Position numbers and translations under genes: made by a program. A DNA stretch of 64,000 nucleotides. Source: Streptomyces sp. CoH27 (GTDB taxonomy: Bacteria > Actinomycetota > Actinomycetes > Streptomycetales > Streptomycetaceae). The DNA is taken from contig NZ_JAIQYY010000017.1 of the NCBI RefSeq assembly GCF_020181035.1, forward strand, positions 63,290 to 127,289. The letters are read 5' to 3'. The notes below the pieces were generated by a model, which worked only from the letters and a program-made list of their open reading frames with translations, had not been told where the DNA came from and made no database searches. Of this stretch, positions 8,450 to 16,790 are shown piece after piece; within the stretch, counting starts at the first letter, position 1, and the number at the start of each line of letters is the position of its first letter.

Positions 8450-9655
8450 ATGACCACCGCCGAGGATCTCATCGCCGCCGCCGACGCGCACTGCGCGCCC
8501 ACCTACGATCCGCTGCCCGTCGTGGTCGCCACGGGCGAGGGGGCGTGGCTGACGGATGTGGCGGGCCGCCGGTATCTGGACTTGCTGGCCGGGTACTCGG
8601 CGCTCAATTTCGGCCATCGCAACCCGCGGCTGATCGAGGCGGCGAAGGCCCAGCTGGACCGGGTCACGCTGACCTCCCGCGCCGTCCTGCACGACCGGTT
8701 CGCCGCGTTCTGCGCCGAGCTGGCGGAGCTGTGCGGGATGGAGATGGTGCTGCCCGCGAACAGCGGCGCGGAGGCGGTGGAGAGCGCGATCAAGACGGCC
8801 CGGAAGTGGGGGTACCGGGTCAAGGGCGTGCCCGCGGAGATGGCGAAGATCGTGGTCGCGGGCGGCAACTTCCACGGCCGTACGACGACCGTGATCAGCT
8901 TCTCGACCGACCCGGAGGCCCGCGCGGACTTCGGTCCGTACACGCCGGGCTTCCAGATCGTGCCGTACGGCGACCTGACCGCGATGCGGGCGGCGCTGAC
9001 CGAGAACACCGTCGCGGTGCTGCTGGAGCCGATCCAGGGCGAGTCCGGGGTGATCGTGCCGCCGGAGGGCTATCTGCCGGGGGTGCGGCGGCTGACCCGC
9101 GAGCGGAACGTGCTCTTCGTCGCCGACGAGATCCAGTCGGGGCTCGGCCGCACCGGGCGGACCTTCGCGTGCGAGCACGAGGGGGTCGTGCCGGACATGT
9201 ACGTGCTGGGCAAGGCGCTGGGCGGCGGGATCGTGCCGGTGTCGGCGGTGGTGTCGAGCGCGGAGGTCCTCGGGGTGTTCCGGCCGGGCGAGCACGGCTC
9301 GACGTTCGGCGGGAACCCGCTGGCCTGTGCGGTGGCGCTGGAGGTGATCGCGATGCTGCGCACCGGCGAGTTCCAGGCGCGCGCGGCCGAGCTGGGCGAA
9401 CGGATGCACCGGGCGCTGGCGGCGCTGCCGGCCACGGGCACCGTGACGGCGGTGCGGGGGCGCGGGCTGTGGGCGGGCCTCGACGTCGCACCGGGGCTCG
9501 GCACCGGCCGGCAGGTGGCGGAGCGGCTGAGGGAGCGCGGGGTCCTGGCGAAGGAGAGCCACGGCGCGACCATCCGGCTCTCCCCGCCGCTGGTCGTCTC
9601 CGAGCAGGACCTGGCCTGGGGGCTGGAGCAGCTGCGGGCGGTGCTGGGTGTCTGA
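8450..9655 (+). CDS. rocD: Ornithine aminotransferase
   Basis: A 401-residue class III PLP aminotransferase that converts ornithine and 2-oxoglutarate to glutamate-semialdehyde and glutamate in arginine/ornithine catabolism. Family features are 'NSGAEAVESAIKTARKWGY' (about 104-122), 'DEIQSGLGRTG' (about 225-235) and the PLP lysine in 'GKALGGG' (about 254-260). Length and blocks fit ornithine rather than acetylornithine aminotransferase ('NFHGRTTTVISFS', 'LLEPIQGESGVIVPPEGY'). ATG 8450 follows a GGGAGAG site. The partner gene rocF or a proline pathway gene is not adjacent. Confidence 0.88.
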   Translation: MTTAEDLIAAADAHCAPTYDPLPVVVATGEGAWLTDVAGRRYLDLLAGYSALNFGHRNPRLIEAAKAQLDRVTLTSRAVLHDRFAAFCAELAELCGMEMVLPANSGAEAVESAIKTARKWGYRVKGVPAEMAKIVVAGGNFHGRTTTVISFSTDPEARADFGPYTPGFQIVPYGDLTAMRAALTENTVAVLLEPIQGESGVIVPPEGYLPGVRRLTRERNVLFVADEIQSGLGRTGRTFACEHEGVVPDMYVLGKALGGGIVPVSAVVSSAEVLGVFRPGEHGSTFGGNPLACAVALEVIAMLRTGEFQARAAELGERMHRALAALPATGTVTAVRGRGLWAGLDVAPGLGTGRQVAERLRERGVLAKESHGATIRLSPPLVVSEQDLAWGLEQLRAVLGV

Positions 9656-9676
9656 GACGCGCCCCTGCCGGGTGCG

Positions 9677-10177
9677 CTACGGGGTGACGGTCACGGTGAC
9701 CTCGTAGCGTTCCTGGCCCGGGGAGCAGCGCATCGCCTCGCCGCACGAGGTACGCCGGGCCGTGATGTGCGCGGTGCCGGGCCGGCGGGCGGTGAACCGG
9801 CCCGAGGAGACCCCGCAGCCTCGGCCGGGCGGGCAGGTGCCGGTGGGGGTGGTGCCGCCTCCGGACGGGGCGAGCACCCGCGGATCCGATCCGGCCGGGG
9901 TCGACCAGTAGGTGCTGTGCAGGTGTACTTCGACGAGCGTGCCGGTGGTCACCCGGACGGTGGTTCCCCGTGCCCGTTCGTCGAGGACGACGGGTCCGGA
10001 GGCGTGGCCGGCCGGAGCGGGAGAGGTGCGGGAGTCCGGCGGCGGGCCGGACGGCTGCGGTCCGGCGGCCCCGCCGGAACATGCGCTCAGCAGGCAGGCC
10101 GCGGCCGCCACGCAGACGAGCCCGGTGAGCGGCGGGCGTGGCCGGACCGGGAGCCGGCGGGCCGGCAGGTGTGGCAT
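9677..10177 (-). CDS. Small secreted lipoprotein with predicted beta-sandwich domain
   Basis: A 166-residue lipoprotein: Arg/Pro-rich start, hydrophobic segment and lipobox 'LLSAC' with the lipidated Cys at 33. A Pro/Ser linker is followed by an all-beta domain of about 100 residues (strands such as 'GTTVRVTTGTLVEVHL' and 'YEVTVTVTP') containing two Cys pairs. The alternating pattern and the 'G...FTARRPGTAHITA' block loosely recall chagasin-type (I42) inhibitors and Ig-like folds, but I cannot confirm this. It follows the metallopeptidase gene on the same strand after a strong hairpin, so it is probably a separate transcript. Function unknown. Confidence 0.7.
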   Translation of the reverse strand: MPHLPARRLPVRPRPPLTGLVCVAAAACLLSACSGGAAGPQPSGPPPDSRTSPAPAGHASGPVVLDERARGTTVRVTTGTLVEVHLHSTYWSTPAGSDPRVLAPSGGGTTPTGTCPPGRGCGVSSGRFTARRPGTAHITARRTSCGEAMRCSPGQERYEVTVTVTP

Positions 10178-10221
10178 GGGCGCTCCAGGGGACGCCGCCC
10201 GGAGGGACGGTGGTCGGGGGC

Positions 10222-10248
10222 GGGGGGCGGGGCGGCGGCCCGCCCCCC
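10222..10248. terminator. GC-rich hairpin downstream of the metallopeptidase gene
   Basis: Perfect 10-base inverted repeat GGGGGGCGGG / CCCGCCCCCC with a 7-base loop, 17 bases after the stop of the minus-strand metallopeptidase gene. There is no U-tract, as is usual for Streptomyces terminators. Confidence 0.6.
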
Positions 10249-10265
10249 GCGGTACGGGGTGCGGG

Positions 10266-11876
10266 TCAGGAGACCGTCACGTCGTCGTAGTACGTGTACG
10301 TCGGGTCACCCGCGTAGTTGTCGTCCTTGTTGGTGAGGGTGAGGGTGTAGTTGTGGCCCGGGGTGACCGTGCCGGAGACCTGCTTCCAGCCTGCGCCCTG
10401 GGTGCACGTCTTGCCCAGCAGCGTCGTGGTGGTGCCGGAGGTGGTGTCCTGGAGGGTGGCCGTCGCCCAGTCGTAGGTCACCGTGTCCGGGCAGGTGACG
10501 TCGTACCAGAAGGAGACCTTGCTGGTGCCGGACGGGGCGGTGAAGCTCTGTGAGACGGAGGACGTGTTGGTCGGGCTGGTCGAACCGACCAGCGCGCCGT
10601 AGCTGCCGCTGTGCGCCGCCGAGGCGGTTGCGGAGGTGCTGCCGCTGGTGGTCCAGCTGGACAGGTTGCCGGTCTCGAAGGTGCCGTTGGTGAGGGTGCC
10701 ACCGCCGCCCGTGCCGCCGCCGCCCACGATCGGGTGCGAGATGGCGCAGGAGTTGGTGTCGTTGGACCAGCTCGCCTGCTCGGCGAAGGTGCCGGTGCCC
10801 ATCGTGACGTTGGCCGCGCCGCCCGCGCTGCCGGGCGATATCCAGGCGCACTCGTCGGAGTTCTCCTGGCCGTCGTACGAGCTGCCGGTGTGGTTGGTCC
10901 AGCCGCCGGCCGGGTTCTGGTCGGACATCATCTCGTGCCACTCGTGGCCGAGCGTCATGGTCCAGCCGTCCAGCGTTCCGGGCGAGTTGACGAAGCCGAC
11001 GCCGCAGCCCGCGCCGGAGTCCATGTTGTACGGCTGGTTACTGAACGCGATGTCGCCGTAGGAGGAGGACACCGGGCCGCCGGTCAGGGTGCTGTCGCCG
11101 TTGTAGTCGTGCCAGGCGCAGTACTGGCCCTGGTAGTTGTCGGGGTTCGTGCCGTGCGGCGACAGGACGATGTAGTACGCGTCGCGGTTCGAGGCGGCCG
11201 TGGTGTTGCCGAAGTGTCCGGCCGCCTTGACCGCCTCGGCGCCCAGCTGGTGCCCGGTCGCGGCACTCGGGGAGGCGGCCGAGTTGTCGTACCACACGCC
11301 GGCCAGCACGCCGCCGCTCTGGTACGGGATGAAGTTGGCGTTGGACGGACAACTCGTGGCTCCACTGGCCACGTTCGGCCCGTCACACCACTGGGTGAGG
11401 TCGGCGGACCACAGCTCGTTGCCGGTGCCGATGCCCTTGAACATCTCCTGGGTGACCGGAGCCGCGCCGTCCGGGTCGCCGGAGAACGTGGCGTCGCCGC
11501 TGCCGTTGGTGCTCTGCGTGCCCCACTGCGAGCCGTAGAAGACCAGGTAGACCTTGGAGTGACCGCTCTGGACGCCGATGCCGTCGATGCCGCCGCCGTA
11601 GGAGAGCGTCTCCGGCCCGGTCGCCGTGGTCGCGGCCGGGTGGTTGGCCGCCCAGGACTTCATCTTGGCGTTCTGCTGGATGGTCGGCAGGGCACCGTGC
11701 CGGTAGGGGTGCTGGTAGGCCGGGCTGTAGGGGTTGGATCTCGCTGTCTGCCCCGCGGTCTGGGGCGCGGCTGACGCCTGGGGCATGAAGGCGAGTGCCG
11801 CAGCGGTGAGCAGGGAGAGCGACGCGAGACCGGTCAGGGTCGCCCGGCCCACGCCACGAATGTGGGGATTACCCAT
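10266..11876 (-). CDS. Secreted HExxE metallopeptidase-like protein with C-terminal CBM-like beta-sandwich
   Basis: A 536-residue exported protein. A signal peptide (about residues 1-36, ending ASA) precedes a catalytic-looking domain with 'LGHEWHEMMSDQNP' near residue 290. This is an HExxE arrangement, followed by a Gly/Trp/Asn segment and 'ENSDECAW', a pattern I know from secreted actinobacterial and plant-like proteins with 'HExxEa.tDP'. A Gly-rich linker (about 395-405) leads to a C-terminal domain beginning 'NGTFETGNLSSWTTSG', a CBM4/9-like jelly-roll of about 130 residues that probably binds polysaccharide. ATG 11876 has an AGGAAC site; an upstream in-frame extension to 12035 lacks signal-peptide logic. 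Likely an extracellular hydrolase; peptidase activity is inferred, not shown. Confidence 0.75.
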   Translation of the reverse strand: MGNPHIRGVGRATLTGLASLSLLTAAALAFMPQASAAPQTAGQTARSNPYSPAYQHPYRHGALPTIQQNAKMKSWAANHPAATTATGPETLSYGGGIDGIGVQSGHSKVYLVFYGSQWGTQSTNGSGDATFSGDPDGAAPVTQEMFKGIGTGNELWSADLTQWCDGPNVASGATSCPSNANFIPYQSGGVLAGVWYDNSAASPSAATGHQLGAEAVKAAGHFGNTTAASNRDAYYIVLSPHGTNPDNYQGQYCAWHDYNGDSTLTGGPVSSSYGDIAFSNQPYNMDSGAGCGVGFVNSPGTLDGWTMTLGHEWHEMMSDQNPAGGWTNHTGSSYDGQENSDECAWISPGSAGGAANVTMGTGTFAEQASWSNDTNSCAISHPIVGGGGTGGGGTLTNGTFETGNLSSWTTSGSTSATASAAHSGSYGALVGSTSPTNTSSVSQSFTAPSGTSKVSFWYDVTCPDTVTYDWATATLQDTTSGTTTTLLGKTCTQGAGWKQVSGTVTPGHNYTLTLTNKDDNYAGDPTYTYYDDVTVS

Positions 11877-12235
11877 GGATGATGGGTTCCTTTCTGCGTA
11901 CAGGCCTCCGCCGTGGGTGCGGTGGAGGCGAGCTGCGTGAGGCGTCGACGGAGCCGTGCCGCGTGACTGCACGGGGGGGGTGGGAATGTCCGTCCGGCAG
12001 CTGGGGAATCGCAACGGCATTGCACGGGAATGCAACTCTCCTGCCGCAACGTGGTTTTGCCCGTCACAGCAGATGAGGCCCCGTCAGACGGCGAGAAGCA
12101 AAGCAGAGTTGACGCGTCCGGGTCAATGAGAACGCACAGTGTTTACATGGGATAAGGGGCCCGCACAGCCCCTTTCCCTCGGTCAATGCGAAGGCGCCGA
12201 AAATTCAAGGAAATACTGAGTCAAGAAGACGGCGC
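11877..12235. other. Intergenic region between the metallopeptidase and YgiC-like genes
   Basis: 359 bases without a convincing gene. It holds the metallopeptidase promoter region on its left side and, on its right, a 7-base hairpin (see 12154-12174). A wide inverted repeat GGCGCC ... GGCGCC (about 12190-12235) directly abuts the stop of the ATP-grasp gene. A 17-codon ATG frame inside that repeat is not supported as a gene. Confidence 0.5.
12154..12174. terminator. Hairpin AAGGGGC-N7-GCCCCTT
   Basis: Perfect 7-base arms (12154-12160 and 12168-12174) with loop CCGCACA, followed on the plus strand by T-rich TTCCCTC. It is about 60 bases downstream of the minus-strand ATP-grasp gene and could end that transcript. 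Confidence 0.45.
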
Positions 12236-13420
12236 CTAAAGGATCACGTGCGGCAGAAAGCGGGCGTACTCGTCGGTGATCAGCCCTGCGGACTCGCGGA
12301 TGCCGAGGCCCGCCGGTGCGTCCTGGACGACCCAGGCGCCGAGGACGACGTGGTTGCCGTCGAAGACGGGGAGCGGGGCGAGCTGCTGGTAGCAGCAGGG
12401 TTCGGCACGCGGTACGGCCCCGGTTCCCGGCCGGTGCACGGTGACGCCCTCGCCCTCGCGGCCGAGCAGGGGCTTGGCGACGTAGCCCTCGGTCGTGGCC
12501 AGTTCGCGGGGGCCGTCCAGGTAGGCGGGGAGGAGGTTGGGGTGGCCGGGGAACAGCTCCCAGAGGATCGCCAGCAGGGCCTTGTTGCTCAGGAGCATCT
12601 TCCAGGCCGGTTCGATCCACAGGGTGCTGCCGGTGCCGCCGCCGTTGTCGAGGGTGTCCAGGACGTGCCCGGCGAAGGCGTCGGTGGTGAGCCACTCCCA
12701 GGGGTAGAGCTTGAAGATGCCGCGGATGAAGCGGAGCTGGTTGTCCACGAAGCGGCCGGAGAGGGTGTCCCAGCCGATCTCCTCCATGGCCAGCCAGTCG
12801 GTGTCGAGCCCGGCCTGCTCGGCAGTCTCCTTCAGGTAGGCGACCGTCATCAGGTCCTCGCCGAGTTCGTCGGCCGAGGAGTGCGCGAAGTGCAGCGGGC
12901 TGCCGGGCGGGAGCAGCCGGGCCTGGGACCGCCAGGCGTCGACCAGGCGCTCGTGCAGGGAGTTCCACTGGTCGGCGCCGGGGAAGCGGTCCTTCATCCA
13001 GAACCACTGCGGGGAGGCCGCCTCCACCAGTGAGGTCGGGGTGTCGGCGTTGTACTCCAGGAGCTTCGCCGGGCCGGTGCCGTCGTAGCGGAGGTCGAAC
13101 CGGCCGTAGACGGACGGCAGTTCGGCCCTGCGCTGCCAGGCCTCGGTGACGGCGGCGGCGATGCGCGGGTCGGTGATGCCGAGGTCCGCGAGGCGGTCGT
13201 GCGCCACGATGTGCCCGGCGGCCGCGAGGCACATGCGGTGCAGTTCCCCGACGGTCTCCTCCAGCGCCTCGACCTCGTCCAGGGTGAAGACGAAGTGGGC
13301 GCTCTCGTCCCAGTAGGGGCGCAGGGAGCCGTCGGGGTGGCGGGTGAGCGGGTAGACGAGCCCCTGCTCCTCGACGATGCGCTGCCAGCCGGGGCGGGGG
13401 GTGAGGGTACGGCGTTCCAT
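12236..13420 (-). CDS. Glutathionylspermidine synthase-like ATP-grasp protein (YgiC/YjfC type)
   Basis: A 394-residue protein of the GSP_synth family, corresponding to the synthetase half of E. coli Gss but without the amidase half. 'YGRFDLRYDG' and 'LLEYNADTPTSLVE' (about 104-131) form the conserved substrate/ATP-binding core. 'YVAKPLLGREGEGVTV' (about 313-328) is the ATP-grasp Lys/Gly loop. E. coli YgiC and YjfC are similar stand-alone proteins; as I recall they do not make glutathionylspermidine, so the reaction here (ATP-dependent amide ligation of an unknown acid and amine) is open. Actinomycetes use mycothiol rather than glutathione. The lipoprotein gene 15 bases upstream makes a YgiB-YgiC-like pair. 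Confidence 0.82.
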   Translation of the reverse strand: MERRTLTPRPGWQRIVEEQGLVYPLTRHPDGSLRPYWDESAHFVFTLDEVEALEETVGELHRMCLAAAGHIVAHDRLADLGITDPRIAAAVTEAWQRRAELPSVYGRFDLRYDGTGPAKLLEYNADTPTSLVEAASPQWFWMKDRFPGADQWNSLHERLVDAWRSQARLLPPGSPLHFAHSSADELGEDLMTVAYLKETAEQAGLDTDWLAMEEIGWDTLSGRFVDNQLRFIRGIFKLYPWEWLTTDAFAGHVLDTLDNGGGTGSTLWIEPAWKMLLSNKALLAILWELFPGHPNLLPAYLDGPRELATTEGYVAKPLLGREGEGVTVHRPGTGAVPRAEPCCYQQLAPLPVFDGNHVVLGAWVVQDAPAGLGIRESAGLITDEYARFLPHVIL

Positions 13421-13435
13421 GCGACGGGCTCCCGC

Positions 13436-13801
13436 TCAGCCGCCGGAGCTGTGGTGGCCGCCGCCGAAGCCGCCGCGGTGGACTCCGTCGTGGTCGCCGG
13501 AGGAACCGCTGGATCCGGAGCCGGAGCCGCTGCGGGGCTTGGTGAAGGAGCCGCCGTTCACCCAGGAGCCCTTCTTCCTGCCGCCGTAGTACCAGGCGCC
13601 GTTCACGGACACCTTGGCCGTCCCGGTCGTCTTGCAGTTCCTGTCGGAGACGATCTTGTAGCCCTTGGCGAGGTTGTAGCTGCCGCGGTCGACGCAGCGC
13701 TTGTCCGGTTCGGACGAGCAGGCGGTGAGGGCGGCGGCCAGCAGGCCCACGCCGCCGAGGACGACCGTGCCGGACCGCAGCCGGCGGCGCGTGTTCTCCA
13801 T
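13436..13801 (-). CDS. Small Cys-containing lipoprotein paired with the ATP-grasp gene (YgiB-like arrangement)
   Basis: A 121-residue lipoprotein. ATG 13801 follows GGGAGA. The lipobox is 'ALTAC' with Cys28. The mature part has two further Cys ('KRCVDRGS', 'DRNCKTTG') and a 'VNGAWYYGGR' motif, then a low-complexity Gly/Ser/His tail ('GGFGGGHHSSGG' at the end). The stop is 15 bases before the GSP_synth-like gene, so the two are almost certainly co-transcribed. In enterobacteria ygiB (DUF1190 lipoprotein) and ygiC are likewise adjacent. I see a shared layout and a similar Gly/His-rich tail, not proven homology. It may be the protein substrate or sensor for the ATP-grasp enzyme. Confidence 0.78.
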   Translation of the reverse strand: MENTRRRLRSGTVVLGGVGLLAAALTACSSEPDKRCVDRGSYNLAKGYKIVSDRNCKTTGTAKVSVNGAWYYGGRKKGSWVNGGSFTKPRSGSGSGSSGSSGDHDGVHRGGFGGGHHSSGG

Positions 13802-13918
13802 CGTGGCGTCTCCCTCGTACTGTTCGCCATGCACATCGGACTGTCGGATCAGACTAGAGAACGGTAAGAGCGCAGACCGCGGTGGGTGGCCGGATCTGCC
13901 GTCTCCTAAAGTCCCTTT

Positions 13919-14761
13919 GTGCTCTTTGGAATGGTGTGCGCCCTTGGCGCGGCGGTCTGCTTCGGTACCGCGACGGTGTTGCAGGCGGTGGCCGCGCGGA
14001 CGGCCGCCACGGGCAGAGGGGGCGAGGCCGCGCTGCTGCTGCGGGCGCTCCGGCAGTGGCGGTACATCGCCGGGCTGGCGCTGGATGGACTCGGCTTCCT
14101 GTTCCAGATCGTGGCGCTGCGGTCCCTTCCGATCTACGCCGTCAGCGCCGCCCTGGCGTCGAGCCTGGCGGTGACCGCGGTGGTCGCGGCCCGCCTGCTG
14201 TACGTGCGGCTGAGCGGCACGGAGTGGCGCGCGGTGGCCCTGGTGTGCGCCGGGCTCGCGATGCTGGCGCTGGCGTCCGGGCCGGAGGGCAAGCAGGACG
14301 GGACGGACACCCTGCGGTACGTGATGCTCGCGGTGGCGGTCGGCATGCTGCTGCTCGCGCTCGCGGGCGGACAGCTGTCGGGGAAGGGGCGGTCGCTGGT
14401 GCTCGGGCTCGGGGCCGGGCTCGGCTTCGGGGTGGTGGAGGTGTCGGTGCGGCTGATCGACACTCTGGCGCCGGCGAACCTGTTCACCAATCCGGCGGCC
14501 TACGCGCTGGTGATCGGGAGCAGCGCGGCCTTCATGCTGCTGACCTCCGCGCTGACCCGCGGCTCGGTGACCACGGCGACGGCCGGCATGGTGATCGGCG
14601 AGACCATCGGCCCGGCCGCGGTGGGCGTGGTGTGGCTGGGGGACCGTACACGGGAGGGCCTGACCTGGCTGGCCGTGCTGGGATTCGCCGTGGCGGTGGC
14701 GGGGGCGCTGCTGCTGGGGCGGTTCGGGGAGGCACCGGCGGTGGAGGAACAGGCCACCTGA
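13919..14761 (+). CDS. DMT-superfamily (EamA-like) membrane transporter
   Basis: A 280-residue integral membrane protein with about nine or ten hydrophobic helices in two repeats, from 'MVCALGAAVCFGTATVLQAVA' to 'LAVLGFAVAVAGALLLGRF'. This is the size and shape of drug/metabolite transporters. The substrate is unknown. GTG 13919 has no ribosome site upstream; translation could be leaderless or start at ATG 13931. It diverges from the lipoprotein/ATP-grasp pair across 117 bases and is convergent with the MocR gene through an alternative-hairpin terminator. Confidence 0.75.
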   Translation: MLFGMVCALGAAVCFGTATVLQAVAARTAATGRGGEAALLLRALRQWRYIAGLALDGLGFLFQIVALRSLPIYAVSAALASSLAVTAVVAARLLYVRLSGTEWRAVALVCAGLAMLALASGPEGKQDGTDTLRYVMLAVAVGMLLLALAGGQLSGKGRSLVLGLGAGLGFGVVEVSVRLIDTLAPANLFTNPAAYALVIGSSAAFMLLTSALTRGSVTTATAGMVIGETIGPAAVGVVWLGDRTREGLTWLAVLGFAVAVAGALLLGRFGEAPAVEEQAT

Positions 14762-14812
14762 GGTTCCGTTCGCCGGCGGCGGGCCGCGTGTGGCCGGTCG
14801 CGCGGTGCCTCG

Positions 14813-14836
14813 CGCCCCTGCGGGGGCGTCGCCCCC
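14813..14836. terminator. Overlapping alternative hairpins between convergent transporter and MocR genes
   Basis: CGCCCC-TGCG-GGGGCG (14813-14828) and GGGGGC-GTC-GCCCCC (from 14822) share the G-run and are mutually exclusive. They lie between two convergent genes and touch the MocR stop, consistent with a bidirectional terminator. Confidence 0.5.
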
Positions 14837-16242
14837 TACGGCAGCACCCTGCACAACGCCTCCAGCGCCCCCGCCCACGCGCTGTCCGGCGGTGTCGCGT
14901 ACCCGACCACCAGGGCGTCCACCTGCTCGGCGACGGCCTCCGGGTGGCGGTAGAGGGAGAGGCCGTGGAGGGCCAGGGACTGCCAGGTCGCGGCCTGGAT
15001 CACCGACTGTTCCAGGCCCGGGGGCAGGCGGAGCACGGCGTGCAGGCCCGCGGAGATGCCCGTGACCGTGACCTCGGGGGCGCTGGCGGTGACCGCCTCG
15101 GCCAGGGCGTCGCGGCGGCGCCGGTAGCGCAGGCGCGAGGAGCGGACGTGGCGGTCGTACGCGCCGGAGGTGAGGAACTCGGCGAGGGTGAGCTGCTCCA
15201 GGACCCCCACGGTGTCGGTGGTGCCCTTGCTCGCGGCCGCCTCCTCCGCAAGGGACGGGGGCAGGACCATCCAGCCGAGGCGCAGGCCCGGGGCCAGGGA
15301 CTTGCTTGCCGTGCCGAAGTAGATCACGCGGTCGGGGTCGAGGCCCTGGAGGGCGCCGACGGGCTGGCGGTCGTAGCGGAACTCCCCGTCGTAGTCGTCC
15401 TCCAGGATCAGGCCGCCGGTGCGCCGCGCCCAGTCCACGACCGCCGCCCGCCGGTCGGGGTGCAGCGACGTGCCCATGGGGAACTGGTGGGCGGGGGTGA
15501 GCAGTACCGCGCCCGTGTCATCCAACTCCTTTGGGTCCGTGCCGAGTTCGTCGTACGACAGCGGGGGTGTGGCCAGGCCCGCCTGCTGGAGCAGGTTCCG
15601 GTAGACCCCCAGGCCGTACGACTCCACCGCCACCGTCCGCACCCCGCGCGCCGCGAGGACCGGGCCGATGATGCGCAGGGCGTGGGTGAAGCCGGAAGTG
15701 ATCAGCACCCGCTCCGGGTCCGTGCGGACGCCTCGTACGCGCGCGAGGTAGCCGGCGAGGGCGGTGCGCAGTTCGGGGCGGCCGCGCGGGTCGCCGTAGC
15801 CGAGGGCGTCGTGCGGGGCGGTGGCCAGGGCGCGCCGGGCGGCCTTGAGCCATGCCGCGCGGGGGAAGGCCGCCAGGTCGGGGCTGCCGGGCAGCAGGCT
15901 GTACGCAGGGCGGGCGGGGGCGCCCGGGCGAGGGGCCGCTTCCGTGCTCCGTGCCGTACGGGAGGGCTGGACGGCCGCGCGCTCGGCCACGCGTGTGCCC
16001 GAGCCCTGGCGGGCGGTCAGCCAGCCCTCCGCCACCAGGTCGGCGTAGGCCTCGGCGACGGTGTTGCGGGCGATACCGAGGTCGGCGGCGAGGCTGCGGG
16101 AGGACGGCAGCCGGGTGCCGGGGGCCAGGCGGCCCGTGCGGACCGCGTCGCGCAGGGCGTCGGTCAGGCCCCGGCGCAGGCCGCCGGAGCCGGTCGGTTC
16201 GAGGTGCAGGTCGACGCCCAGAGTGGCCCAGGTTTCCGGCAT
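14836..16242 (-). CDS. MocR/PdxR-type transcriptional regulator (GntR HTH plus aminotransferase fold)
   Basis: A 468-residue chimera. Residues about 20-85 form a GntR winged helix ('LPSSRSLAADLGIARNTVAEAYADL'). Residues about 110-468 form a fold-type I aminotransferase domain with the PLP-lysine region 'YFGTASKSLAPGLRLGW' and the PLP phosphate/ring blocks 'LEDDYDGEFRY' and 'VLITSGFTHA'. MocR proteins sense PLP or an amino compound through this domain and usually regulate the divergent gene. Here that is the AhpD-like/AhpD-like/ICL-PEPM operon, starting only 47 bases away. Whether it controls vitamin B6 genes is unlikely, as no pdx gene is adjacent. Confidence 0.9.
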   Translation of the reverse strand: MPETWATLGVDLHLEPTGSGGLRRGLTDALRDAVRTGRLAPGTRLPSSRSLAADLGIARNTVAEAYADLVAEGWLTARQGSGTRVAERAAVQPSRTARSTEAAPRPGAPARPAYSLLPGSPDLAAFPRAAWLKAARRALATAPHDALGYGDPRGRPELRTALAGYLARVRGVRTDPERVLITSGFTHALRIIGPVLAARGVRTVAVESYGLGVYRNLLQQAGLATPPLSYDELGTDPKELDDTGAVLLTPAHQFPMGTSLHPDRRAAVVDWARRTGGLILEDDYDGEFRYDRQPVGALQGLDPDRVIYFGTASKSLAPGLRLGWMVLPPSLAEEAAASKGTTDTVGVLEQLTLAEFLTSGAYDRHVRSSRLRYRRRRDALAEAVTASAPEVTVTGISAGLHAVLRLPPGLEQSVIQAATWQSLALHGLSLYRHPEAVAEQVDALVVGYATPPDSAWAGALEALCRVLP

Positions 16243-16289
16243 GGAAATGGACCATACTCCTGGGCTGCCTCGCTCCTAGGGTCGAAGAC
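16243..16289. promoter_or_regulatory. Divergent promoter/operator region between MocR and AhpD operon
   Basis: Only 47 bases separate the two starts, so both promoters and any MocR operator must overlap here or run into the coding ends. Direct-repeat-like ATGGA/ATGGACC elements (near 16241-16255) and CCTGGG...CCTAGG are visible. MocR operators are usually direct repeats, but I cannot define the site. Confidence 0.4.
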
Positions 16290-16790
16290 ATGAGCACTAC
16301 AGAGGAAACCGTCGAGTACGCCACCGAACACGCACCGCGCCTGCACTGGGCCCAGGCCGCGCCCGAGGTCTACAAGGCGATGATCCGGCTCGACGCGGCG
16401 GCCAGGAAGGGCTTGGACCCCACGCTGCACGAGCTGGTGAAGATCCGCGCCTCGCAGCTCAACCACTGCGCGTTCTGCCTCGACATGCACACCAAGGACG
16501 CGCTGGCGGCCGGCGAGAGCGTCCAGCGGATCGTGCAGCTCAGCGCCTGGCAGGAGTCGAAGCACTTCTACACCGAGAAGGAGCTGGCGGCGATCGAGCT
16601 GACCGAGGCGATCACCGTGCTGACCGACGGATTCGTCCCGGACGAGGTGTACGACAAGGCCGCGAAGCACTTCGAGGAGGCCGAGCTGGCCCAGCTGATC
16701 GCCGCGATCACGGTGATCAACGCCTGGAACCGGTTCGGCGTGACCACCCGGATGACCCCGGGCCACTACCAGCCGGGACAGCACCAGTGA
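16290..16790 (+). CDS. Carboxymuconolactone decarboxylase/AhpD-like protein 1
   Basis: A 166-residue all-helical CMD-family protein. The redox CxxC is present in 'LNHCAFCLDMHTKDAL' (about residues 64-79), the AhpD-type active site Cys-Ala-Phe-Cys with the following His. This supports peroxidase/disulfide-reductase chemistry rather than lactone decarboxylation. The C-terminal 'INAWNRFGVTTR' is typical of the 'alkylhydroperoxidase domain' subgroup. It is the first gene of a three-gene operon whose stop and start codons overlap (GTGA), divergent from MocR. Confidence 0.88.
   Translation: MSTTEETVEYATEHAPRLHWAQAAPEVYKAMIRLDAAARKGLDPTLHELVKIRASQLNHCAFCLDMHTKDALAAGESVQRIVQLSAWQESKHFYTEKELAAIELTEAITVLTDGFVPDEVYDKAAKHFEEAELAQLIAAITVINAWNRFGVTTRMTPGHYQPGQHQ

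Noticed and set aside
12186..12239. 17-codon ATG frame inside the GGCGCC inverted repeat
   Set aside because: No ribosome site, no conserved context, and it lies in a likely terminator.
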